Of a stretch of 34,947 nt of DNA, positions 24,072 to 31,637 are shown in pieces (position 1 is the first letter of the stretch; every line of letters starts with the position of its first letter). The notes under the pieces are model-generated. The model was not told the origin of the DNA. It made no database searches and was given only the letters and a program-made list of their open reading frames with translations. Source of the DNA: GWA2-66-18 sp964537395 (GTDB taxonomy: Bacteria > Elusimicrobiota > Elusimicrobia > UBA1565 > UBA9628); assembly GCA_964537395.1 (NCBI GenBank), contig CAZIBN010000037.1, positions 1 to 34,947 of the forward strand. Direction: 5' to 3'. Both the position numbers and the translations under genes were made by a program.

Positions 24072-24323
24072 GTGCTCACGCGCGACGATCTCATCGACAT
24101 CATCGTCGCCGGTTTGGCCAAGGCCAAGCCGGCGGCGGCGGTCGCGCGTCTGTGGAACGCGACGGGTCCGGCGGGCCGGGTCTTCCTGTCCGAATACGAC
24201 ATAAAAAAGAGGTTGACGCCGGGCGGCCTGAGCCTTACAATCCCGGGGACAGCTATCCTCAGCCCGTTGGTCGCGGATTGGCTGACGCTAAGAGGAATAG
24301 AAGTAATTAGAGAGTACCCTTAA
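24072..24323 (+). CDS. small BMC-associated protein with encapsulation-like helix
   Basis: An 83-residue protein starting at GTG. Residues 1-18 (LTRDDLIDIIVAGLAKA) resemble an encapsulation peptide. The rest, GRVFLSEYDIKKRLTPGGLSLTIPGTAILSPLVADWLTLRGIEVI, resembles a short motif (xLTxxDVxxxxxxGxxxLxxxxGAxxTPLAxDxAxxxGI) that recurs in microcompartment-associated proteins, from memory. No catalytic residues are evident. It closes the BMC gene set. A promoter for the pilT operon lies inside it. Confidence 0.65.
   Translation: MLTRDDLIDIIVAGLAKAKPAAAVARLWNATGPAGRVFLSEYDIKKRLTPGGLSLTIPGTAILSPLVADWLTLRGIEVIREYP
24213..24241 (+). promoter_or_regulatory. candidate promoter for the pilT operon
   Basis: TTGACG (24213-24218), an exact 17-nt spacer and TACAAT (24236-24241), within the preceding small gene. 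The leader to the pilT ATG would be about 80 nt. This would separate the pilT group from the microcompartment operon transcriptionally. Confidence 0.5.
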
Positions 24324-24329
24324 ATAAAT

Positions 24330-25415
24330 ATGGCGATCGACATTAAGAACCTCCTGACGTTGATGGTCCAGAAGGACATCTCGGATATTCATTTTAAAGC
24401 CGACTCCGTGCCGGCGTTGCGTTATCACGGCGCGATGGTCTTGGCCACCAATCTGCAGAAGATGTCCGCCGAGGACATCAAGACCGTCGCCTACCAGCTC
24501 ATGAACAAGGAGCAGGCCGCGGAGTTCGAGAAGACGATGGAGCTCGACCTCGCCTACAGCCTCGACGGCCTCGCCCGTTTTCGCGTCAACGTCTACCGCC
24601 AGAAGGGCACGCTCGGCCTGACCTTGCGCGTCGTTCCGATGAAGCTGCGCACCTTCGAGGAGCTGAGCCTTCCCGTCGAAGCGCTGACCAAGCTCGCCGC
24701 CGAAAGCCGGGGGCTGATCCTCTTTACGGGCATCACGGGCGCGGGCAAGACCACGACGCTCAACAGCTTTCTGCACCACATCAACAATACGCAGCAGTAT
24801 CGCATCATCACGATCGAGGACCCGATCGAGTTTTATCATACCGACGCGAAATCCACGATCGTCCAGCGCGAGGTCGGGCTCGACACGCACTCGTTCGGCT
24901 CGGCGCTCAAGCACATCCTCCGGCAGGACCCCGACGTCGTCGTCATCGGCGAGATGCGCGACCTCGAGACCATGCAGGCCGCGATCTCAGCCGCCGAGAC
25001 CGGCCACCTCGTGCTGTCGACGGTGCACACGCTCGACGCGGTGCAGACCGTGGACCGCATCGTGGACGCGCATCCCGCGCACCAGCACACGCAGGTCCGT
25101 CAGCAGCTCGCGAACTGCCTCAAGGGCGTCATCGGCCAGCGCCTGGTGCTGTCCAAGGACGGCAAGGGGCGTTTCCCGGCGACCGAGATCATGATCGCCA
25201 ACAGCCTGGTGCGCCGGAACCTGCTCGAGGGCAAGACCTCCGAGCTTCGTAAAACCCTCGAGGCCGGCGAGTACTACGGCATGCATACCTTCGATCAGGA
25301 CCTTCTTCGCCTGTACAGCGAGGGGAAGATCGACGACAAGGCCGTCCTCGAGGAGGCCACTAATTCCGAGGACGTGGCCCTGCGCCTGAAGGGCCTTCCG
25401 GTTGGCGGCGTCTGA
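24330..25415 (+). CDS. pilT: type IV pilus retraction ATPase PilT
   Basis: A 361-residue secretion-type hexameric ATPase. The N-terminal PAS-like domain (DISDIHFKADSVPALRYHG) is followed by the Walker A GITGAGKTTT (Lys140), the Asp box IITIEDPIE, Walker B VVVIGEMRDLET and the His box HLVLSTVHT. The C-terminal MIANSLVRRNLLEGK aligns with the AIRNLIREGK region that marks PilT rather than the extension ATPase PilB, and the length agrees. It powers pilus retraction for twitching and DNA uptake. No other pilus gene is in the window. Confidence 0.9.
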   Translation: MAIDIKNLLTLMVQKDISDIHFKADSVPALRYHGAMVLATNLQKMSAEDIKTVAYQLMNKEQAAEFEKTMELDLAYSLDGLARFRVNVYRQKGTLGLTLRVVPMKLRTFEELSLPVEALTKLAAESRGLILFTGITGAGKTTTLNSFLHHINNTQQYRIITIEDPIEFYHTDAKSTIVQREVGLDTHSFGSALKHILRQDPDVVVIGEMRDLETMQAAISAAETGHLVLSTVHTLDAVQTVDRIVDAHPAHQHTQVRQQLANCLKGVIGQRLVLSKDGKGRFPATEIMIANSLVRRNLLEGKTSELRKTLEAGEYYGMHTFDQDLLRLYSEGKIDDKAVLEEATNSEDVALRLKGLPVGGV

Positions 25416-25416
25416 G

Positions 25417-26720
25417 ATGGCGGACGAGCCCAATAAGGATCATCCCGAGGATATCGAGTCCATCCTTTCGGACTTGGACGCGATCCTAACGGATATGGGC
25501 GGCGTCGAGCCGATCGCGCCGAAGCCCGAGGAGCCCGCCCCCAAGCCTGAAGTCGTGAAGGCAGAGCCGCCAAAGGCGGAGATTCCTCCGCCGCCGAAGG
25601 CGGTGGCCCCGATCGAACCGCCTAAGCCGCCAGCCGTACCTATTGATCCGCCGAAGGCGCCAGCAGCGCCTGTGGATTCGCCGAAGGCGCCAGCCGTACC
25701 TATTGATCCGCCGAAGGCGCCAGCAGCACCAGTTGATTCGCCGAAGGCGAATCAGCCGAGCATCGAGCTTGCGCCGCGCGATGGGTTCATCAAGCCGGCG
25801 GAGAAGAAGCCCGAGCCCCCGAAGCCGGCGGCGAAGCTTCCCAACCCGAATCCGATCGAGCTCTTCACCCAGCCGCCCGTCGATATACCGATGCCGCCAG
25901 CCGCGGCCGTTAAGCCTCCCGCGCCAGTGAAGCCGCCGGAGCCGGTGAAGCCGTCGGAGCCGGTGAAGCCGCCGGAGCCGGTGAAGCCGCCGGAGCCAGT
26001 GAAGCCGCCGGAGCCGGTGAAGCCGCCGGAGCCGGTGAAGCTGCCGGAGCCGGTGAAGCNNNNNNNNNNNNNNNNNNNNNNNNNNNNNNNNNNNNNNNNN
26101 NNNNNNNNNNNNNNNNNNNNNNNNNNNNNNNNNNNNNNNNNNNNNNNNNNNNNNNNNNNCCGCCGGAGCCGGTGAAGCCGCCGGAGCCGGTGAAGCTGCC
26201 GGAGCCGGTGAAGCCGCCCGAGGCCGTGAAGCCTCCTGTTCCGAAACCCGAGGAGCCGCCGAAGGCTCCGCCCGGGCCGACGGCCGTGCCCGCTCCGGGG
26301 CCCAACGTGGCGGCCACTCCGATCGAAGCGCTCCCGGCGGACACGCCCAAGGAGCAGATCCGCCGCGTGGCCTACATCTATACGAGCTCCTGCTCCGAGG
26401 TGAAGATCTCTTGCGCCGTGTTCCTGAGCCAGGCGGCGCGGACGATCTCGAAGAAGCCGATCTTTCTGCGCGAGGTGCTGTCTCATGAGGTCACGGCTTC
26501 GAGCGATCCGAACGCCGTGCTGCAGAAGGCTTTGCAGGTCAAGGCGTCCGCTATCCTGGCCGTCGTCGAGGATTGGTCGCCGACGAAGGTCGATGAATTG
26601 AGCGAGGCGTGCTCGCGCGCGAACATACTGTTCCGCGCGGTGGCGCCCGCGGACGCGCAGAAAAAATCCACCGCCGTGGACATCATCGTGGACATGATGC
26701 TGCTCCCGGGTGAGGGCTGA
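25417..26720 (+). CDS. proline-rich repeat protein, interrupted by an assembly gap
   Basis: One gene, broken only by the N run. The N-terminus (DIESILSDLDAILTDMGG) is acidic and helical. A long Pro/Lys linker follows with two 20-residue repeats (25630-25749) and an array of PPEPVK hexapeptides. The C-terminal domain of about 120 residues (from EQIRRVAYIYTSSCSEV) has alternating strands and helices and no motif I know. The reading frame before and after the gap differs by the arbitrary N length. Joining the identical 55-nt edges restores one frame of 382 residues. It is coupled to the AAA+ gene by overlap (TGATG) and follows pilT by one base, so it may be a partner of either. Confidence 0.75.
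25630..25749 (+). repeat. two direct copies of a 60-bp coding repeat
   Basis: Copies at 25630-25689 and 25690-25749 encode PAVPIDPPKAPAAPVDSPKA twice. They differ at only a few positions near the end, which suggests recent duplication. Confidence 0.8.
25735..25753. repeat. 19-bp palindrome shared with the next gene (copy 1)
   Basis: GATTCGCCGAAGGCGAATC, 8-bp arms around GAA, in frame and encoding part of DSPKANQP in the proline-rich protein. An identical copy lies at 27296-27314. Confidence 0.8.
25933..26231 (+). repeat. 18-bp tandem array encoding PPEPVK, split by the gap
   Basis: Seven 18-bp units run from 25933 to 26058 (consensus CCGCCGGAGCCGGTGAAG, with single-base variants) and four from 26160 to 26231, the last diverged to PPEAVK. 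The copy number in the genome is unknown because the N run lies inside the array. Confidence 0.9.
26060..26159. other. assembly gap of exactly 100 N
   Basis: The fixed length marks a scaffolding placeholder. The 55 nt before it (26005-26059) are identical to the 55 nt after it (26160-26214), so the flanking contigs probably overlap. Confidence 0.95.
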
Positions 26721-28618
26721 TGGATCGTTGGGAGATCCGGCCTTCGCCGAACGCCGAGGACCCCCTGCGGCATCTTCTTCTGCTGCGCGGCGGGGTCGCG
26801 GACGTCGCCGCGGTGCTTAAGAAATTCGGGGCGCTGTGCGGCCGTCCCACGCCGCTCGACGGCGAGGAATTCAATCTCAGCTTCGTGCTGCACAAGGTCA
26901 CGCCCGAGGTGAGCGAGAAGCTGAACGATTGGCTCGGCAAGATGTCCCCGAAGCCGCAGGCTGTCGCCGCGCCGCCGGCTCCGATCCCAGCGCCGGCTCC
27001 GGCGCCGATTCCCGCCCCGGCTCCGGCCCCTGCGGCTTTGCCCGAGATGCCGAGCATACCGGCGATGCCCGCAATGCCAGCGATGCCGGTGCTTGCGCCG
27101 CCGCCGCCGCCGGCTAATCAGCCGCCTCCGGTGACCTTGGGCATACCGTCGGCGTCGGAGCTGCCGCCGCCGCGCGACATCCTGCCGCCGATCCCGATGC
27201 CGCCGGCCGCGAAGGAGCCCTTGATCTCGATCGGGCCCGAGGCGGTCATGACGCCTCCCCCACCGGCACCGGCGATGCCGACATTCGCACCCATAGATTC
27301 GCCGAAGGCGAATCAACCGGTCGCCGCGGTCGCGGCGGTGCCGCCGACCGAGGTGCGCATGGCCACGCCGGCCCCGGCCGATCCGGCGGCCGCAGCGCCC
27401 GTGCCCGTTCCCGCCGCCGCGCTCGCTGCCTCGATGGTGCTGACCGATGAGCTGCGCGCGGACTGGACGTTCGAGACCTTGCTCGTCGGCGCGTACAACC
27501 GCTTCGCGCATGCGGCGGCCATGTCCGTGGTGACCTCTCCCGGCTCGATGTATAATCCGCTTTTCCTGTACGGCGTGCCGGGCACGGGCAAGTCGCATCT
27601 CATGTTCGCGATCGCGGGCTCGATGTCGAAGGGCCTGGGGACCGCGTCGATGATGGTGACCTCGGGGGCGCGCCTGTCGCGGGCGGTGAGCGCCGCCATC
27701 GCGCGCGGCACCATGGCGGAGATCGACAAGAAGGTCGCGGACTCCAAGTCGATCTTCGTCGACGACATCCACCTTCTGGCCGTCACGGACCAAAACAAGG
27801 ATGTCCTCGCCAAGCTGTTCAAGTCCTTCTTCGACCGAAGCCTGCAGGTCGTCATCACTTCGATGTACCCGCCGAAGGCGCTCGGCACGCTCGAGGAGGC
27901 GCTGAAGTTCACGTTCTCCAAGGGCTGGTCGGTCGATCTCAAGATCCCGAGCCCGAACGTGCAACGCGACCTCGTCGCGGCCGTGGCTGACCGTGTCGGT
28001 GCGCAGCTCAGCGGCGATGAGATCGGCCAGATCTCGGACAAGCTGACGCAGTGGGGCTATCAGGATCTTTCGCTGTGGACGAAGCGGCTCGCGACCTTGC
28101 GTCAGATGCGCACGGCCGCCGGCCAGCCCGCGCCTTTGATGGACATGCTTCGGCTGATCTATGAGCCGATCACCATCGGCTCGGAGGCGCCGCCCGTGTC
28201 GACGGCCGGGACGGCGTTCACGCCGCTCGCGGCGCCGGCCGGCTCGGCGCCGCTGGCGATCATCGTGCCGAAGGGCCAGGAGGGGCTCGGGGCCTACGCC
28301 GCCAAGATGTTCTTCGATCTGGGCCCCAAGAACGGGTTCACCCGAACGTACACCATCGCGCTGGTGGAGACGTACGACGCGATGCAGCAGGTCGGCGTGC
28401 CTTTCCAGATCGCCGACATGTGCCATCGCGCGGGCGTGACGCGCGCGCTCATCGTCGGGCCCGGCCCCGATTCGCCGCTGGCTCCCCGCGCCAACGAGTT
28501 CGGCCACGCGGTGCGCCATATCCTGGACAGCTCCGGGGTCGCGACCGGCTGGGTCCCGCATGCCCAGCTGCATATCGCGTCCCACTACGTGAACGCGCAC
28601 CTCGATTTCGAGAAATGA
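26720..28618 (+). CDS. DnaA-like AAA+ ATPase with proline-rich linker and novel C-terminal domain
   Basis: A 632-residue protein. Residues 1-75 are a small N-terminal domain. A Pro/Ala-rich linker runs to about 235. The AAA+ core starts at LRADWTFETLLVGAYNRFAHAAAM, which closely matches the start of DnaA domain III, and continues with YNPLFLYGVPGTGKSH (Walker A Lys291) and SIFVDDIHLL (Walker B Asp348-349), then a sensor-1-like VVITSMYPPKAL. The DNA-binding domain IV of DnaA is missing. Instead residues from about 510 form a separate alpha/beta domain of unknown role. It is thus not the replication initiator. It sits between a Pro-rich protein and a histidine kinase, with overlaps on both sides. 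Confidence 0.85.
   Translation: MDRWEIRPSPNAEDPLRHLLLLRGGVADVAAVLKKFGALCGRPTPLDGEEFNLSFVLHKVTPEVSEKLNDWLGKMSPKPQAVAAPPAPIPAPAPAPIPAPAPAPAALPEMPSIPAMPAMPAMPVLAPPPPPANQPPPVTLGIPSASELPPPRDILPPIPMPPAAKEPLISIGPEAVMTPPPPAPAMPTFAPIDSPKANQPVAAVAAVPPTEVRMATPAPADPAAAAPVPVPAAALAASMVLTDELRADWTFETLLVGAYNRFAHAAAMSVVTSPGSMYNPLFLYGVPGTGKSHLMFAIAGSMSKGLGTASMMVTSGARLSRAVSAAIARGTMAEIDKKVADSKSIFVDDIHLLAVTDQNKDVLAKLFKSFFDRSLQVVITSMYPPKALGTLEEALKFTFSKGWSVDLKIPSPNVQRDLVAAVADRVGAQLSGDEIGQISDKLTQWGYQDLSLWTKRLATLRQMRTAAGQPAPLMDMLRLIYEPITIGSEAPPVSTAGTAFTPLAAPAGSAPLAIIVPKGQEGLGAYAAKMFFDLGPKNGFTRTYTIALVETYDAMQQVGVPFQIADMCHRAGVTRALIVGPGPDSPLAPRANEFGHAVRHILDSSGVATGWVPHAQLHIASHYVNAHLDFEK
27296..27314. repeat. 19-bp palindrome shared with the previous gene (copy 2)
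   Basis: Identical to 25735-25753 and read in the same frame, encoding part of DSPKANQP in the linker of the AAA+ protein. Confidence 0.8.
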
Positions 28619-30567
28619 CAGGCGCCGCGGCAGTCGTCGGCGTTCTCTCCTCGCTCTGCGCGGCGGCCGGGCTGTGGTGGTGGTGCTCGTTCCGCAAGAT
28701 ATTGCCGCTTGAGCGCGAGGCGCGCGCGCTGCGCGCGGAGCTCGAGGATCTTCGGAAGTTCGCCGCCGAGGCGCTCGACCTCGACGCTGCCGTGCGCCGG
28801 CCGGGTCACGTTCTTGAGGAAGCCGCGAGCCGTGTGCTCGGGGCCCTGCACCGGCGCCAGCCGGACCTCAGCTTCGCCGCGTTCTTGCGCCGCCCCGATG
28901 GCAGCGCGGCGCTGCTCGCGCACCGCGGCGGGCCGTGGGCGCGCCTTGAGCTGTCCTCGTTCCGCTTCGACCGGGGCCTGCTGGCGCTCGCAGCCGCGTC
29001 CGGGCGCTCGTCCTGGAGCCTTGGAGGCAGCGCGGGTGAGGGGGATGAGCTGACACGCGGCCTCGCCCAACATGGCTTCAGCGCGGCGACGGCCGCCGGC
29101 TGGAGCGATGAGCGCGGCGCCGGCGTGGTGCTCGCGGTGTGCTCCGATCCGAAGGAAGAATGCATAGCCTTGGAGTCCCGGCTCGAGCTCGCGACGGTGG
29201 CGCTGCGCTCCGCCGCGACCCTGGCCGCGGGGCTGGCGGATCTTTCCACCTCGCGGGAAAAGCTCCAGGGCGGGCTGTCGGCCGCGATGGACGAGCTCAG
29301 CGCGGCCCAGGACCGCCTGATCAAGAAGTCGAAGGAGATCAAGACCTTGCATGACGTGGCCGGGGCGCTGAGCTCGCGCGCGGCGCAGGCGCCCTCGACC
29401 TTGGCCGCGGTCGTCTCGATCGTGGCTCGGTCGCTCGAGGCGGACCTGGTCGCGTTCCTGATCCTCGATGAGGCGACCGGCGAGCTCGTGACGCAGCCCG
29501 GCGCGATGGGCCTCGAGGGAGAGGAGCTTCTGTACCGCCTCGCGCTGAGCGACGAGCGGTCCTCATCCGTAAGAGTATTCAAGACGCGCCGCCCGTTCAT
29601 CACCGGTGACGCCCAGGACGACCCTCAGGCCATCGCCCAGTACGCCAAAATGTGGAAGGTTCACTCGCTCATGGTCGTGCCTCTCATTTTGGAGGATCGC
29701 TGCATCGGAGTCATGCGCGTCGGCAGCAAGAAAAAGGACGCATTCTCCGACGAGCAGAGCGCGCTGGTGTCCATCATCGCGGAGGAGGCCGCGATCATCG
29801 TGGAAACCGCCATTTTGAACCGCCGTTTGGCCAAAACCGCGGAACAATTAGCCACCCTCAATCGTATGAAGGATGAGTTTGTGTCGACCGTCAGCCATGA
29901 GTTCAAGACCCCGCTCACCACGATCTCGGGTTTTTTGACCGTCATGCTCGAAGGCGACACGGGACCGCTCAACGCACAACAAATGAAATTCCTCACCATC
30001 GCGAAGGCTGCGTCAAAAAGGCTGTCGGGGCTCGTCTCCGACCTGCTCGACCTGTCGCGCCTGGAGGGCGGGGCGAAGATGGAGCTGGGGCCTTTCGACC
30101 TCGGCCGGCTGGCGCTCGAGTCGGTGGAGAACCATCAGCCCGCGGCCGCCGAGGCGGGTAAGACCTTGACCTCGGAGGCGCCGGGCGTGCTGCCCAAGGC
30201 CCTGGGCGACGAGCGCTGGATGCACCTGGTCCTCGACAACCTCGTGTCGAACGCGATCAAGTTCACCCATCCCGGCGGGCGCGTGCGCGTGCGGCTGCAG
30301 GACAAGGGCGAGTTCGTGATGGTCTCCGTATCCGATGATGGGATCGGCATACCTTTAGATGACCGCGAGAAGGTGTTCGAGCGCTTCTACCGCGCGGGCA
30401 ATCGCTCCGAGGTCAACGCGCCCGGCACGGGCCTCGGCCTCGCCATCGCACGCGAGGTCGTCGACAAGCACGGCGGCAAGATCTGGCTCGAGTCGGAGCT
30501 CGGCAAGGGCACCACCTTCCATTTCGTCATCCCCGCGGCCGGCCGCGAGCGGGAGGCCGCCGTATGA
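28615..30567 (+). CDS. membrane-anchored sensor histidine kinase with GAF domain(s)
   Basis: A 650-residue kinase. One N-terminal membrane helix (about residues 3-25) is followed by a short coiled coil and a degenerate GAF-like region (about 60-200). A second coiled coil (DELSAAQDRLIKKSKEIKTL) leads to a clear GAF domain (about 245-400). The HisKA domain has His428 in VSTVSHEFKTPLTT. The ATPase domain has NLVSNAIKFTH, DDGIGIP, FERFYRAG and GTGLGLAI. No response regulator gene lies nearby, so its partner is unknown. The start overlaps the AAA+ gene stop and its own stop overlaps the lipoprotein gene, so it is part of the pilT-linked operon. Confidence 0.92.
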   Translation: MTGAAAVVGVLSSLCAAAGLWWWCSFRKILPLEREARALRAELEDLRKFAAEALDLDAAVRRPGHVLEEAASRVLGALHRRQPDLSFAAFLRRPDGSAALLAHRGGPWARLELSSFRFDRGLLALAAASGRSSWSLGGSAGEGDELTRGLAQHGFSAATAAGWSDERGAGVVLAVCSDPKEECIALESRLELATVALRSAATLAAGLADLSTSREKLQGGLSAAMDELSAAQDRLIKKSKEIKTLHDVAGALSSRAAQAPSTLAAVVSIVARSLEADLVAFLILDEATGELVTQPGAMGLEGEELLYRLALSDERSSSVRVFKTRRPFITGDAQDDPQAIAQYAKMWKVHSLMVVPLILEDRCIGVMRVGSKKKDAFSDEQSALVSIIAEEAAIIVETAILNRRLAKTAEQLATLNRMKDEFVSTVSHEFKTPLTTISGFLTVMLEGDTGPLNAQQMKFLTIAKAASKRLSGLVSDLLDLSRLEGGAKMELGPFDLGRLALESVENHQPAAAEAGKTLTSEAPGVLPKALGDERWMHLVLDNLVSNAIKFTHPGGRVRVRLQDKGEFVMVSVSDDGIGIPLDDREKVFERFYRAGNRSEVNAPGTGLGLAIAREVVDKHGGKIWLESELGKGTTFHFVIPAAGREREAAV

Positions 30568-31637
30568 TGAGGACGCTCGGCGTTTTCCTGGCGACGCTGC
30601 TTCTTGGAGCCTGCTCCTTCGGGCGCATGAAGCCCGGCCTCACGAAGGAGGGCGCGGCCATCGCCGTCTCCGCGCCGACGCTGGAGGAGGCGCGCCGGAT
30701 CGTGGTGAAGGACGCGGTCGGCCTGTTCCTGGCGCCCGGCACCCCCGCGTACGTCAAGACGGTGCAGGCGTTCGGCGACCGCGCCGCCGATTTCACCGGA
30801 CGCGCGCGCTTCAAGAAAGGCCAGGGCGTCGTCGAGCTCCGCTTCGTGAAGTTCCTGCTCGCCCTGGACAAGGAAGGCCTCCTGCGGCCGACCGGCTTCT
30901 CCTCGCGGGAGCCGCGCGTGCTGCTGCTCGTGTCGGAGCCGCAGGGCATACTCGATCTCGGCGTTGGGCCCGCCGCCGACGCTTTGCGCCGCGGCCTGTC
31001 CGCCTACGGGATGACGGCCATCGACGGCCGTGATTCGTTGAACGAGTTCCTGGCCAAGGGGAGGGATCCGGCTGCGCTCATCGCGGGCGCCAAGCGCTTG
31101 GGCGCCGATTGGATGCTCGTCGCCGCCGCATCCGCAAGCGCCGAGCTCGACCCGGATACCCGGACGTGGCGGGGCCGCGCGACCCTCATCGCCGACCAGT
31201 ACGAGGTCAAGAGTGCGACCCCCGTCGCCCAAACCCAGTCCGACGCGTCCGTGCTCGATGTTTCGTCTTCGGCGGCCCGCGGCAAAGCCCTCGACACCGC
31301 CGGCGAGGAAGCGGCGTCCAAGGTCGTCGCGGAGATCAAGCGCTCTCTCGGCGGACGCTCCGAAGGCGCCATCTTCGTCGTGGGCGGCGGCGACCTGGCC
31401 CGCCTTAAATCCCTCCTCGGCGCCGTGCGCGGCATCGAAGGCGTGTCGGGAGCGTATCTGGGAGTCTGGCGGGACGAGGACGGGAGCGTGATCATTCGCG
31501 TGTTCCTCAACGGGATGAAGATAGATGACATGGCCGCGCGGCTCCTGCGTCGTGACCCGTCTCTGACCTTGCTGTCCGTCGAGTCCGGTGACGGGCGGCT
31601 CACCGTCGAGATCTCGCCCCGGGGGGGATTCGAATGA
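30564..31637 (+). CDS. lipoprotein of unknown function
   Basis: A 357-residue lipoprotein with a textbook signal and lipobox (GVFLATLLLGACS, lipidated Cys17). The body has an alternating alpha/beta pattern. One segment, REPRVLLLVSEPQGILDLGVGPAADALRRGLSAYG, resembles strands of CsgG/FlgT-like outer-membrane accessory domains. The end (SVIIRVFLNGMKIDDMAARLLRRDPSLTLLSVESG) looks like a small ferredoxin-type fold. No enzyme motif is visible. It is coupled by ATGA overlaps to the histidine kinase and to comM. Confidence 0.75.
   Translation: MMRTLGVFLATLLLGACSFGRMKPGLTKEGAAIAVSAPTLEEARRIVVKDAVGLFLAPGTPAYVKTVQAFGDRAADFTGRARFKKGQGVVELRFVKFLLALDKEGLLRPTGFSSREPRVLLLVSEPQGILDLGVGPAADALRRGLSAYGMTAIDGRDSLNEFLAKGRDPAALIAGAKRLGADWMLVAAASASAELDPDTRTWRGRATLIADQYEVKSATPVAQTQSDASVLDVSSSAARGKALDTAGEEAASKVVAEIKRSLGGRSEGAIFVVGGGDLARLKSLLGAVRGIEGVSGAYLGVWRDEDGSVIIRVFLNGMKIDDMAARLLRRDPSLTLLSVESGDGRLTVEISPRGGFE

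Noticed and set aside
25933..26231. CRISPR-like array of short repeats
   Set aside because: The 18-bp units are directly adjacent with no spacers and are in-frame codons for PPEPVK, so this is a protein repeat.
26483..28600. 705-codon minus-strand open frame opposite the DnaA-like gene
   Set aside because: Arg/Gly/His-rich shadow of the GC-skewed coding strand. The plus-strand protein has intact Walker motifs.
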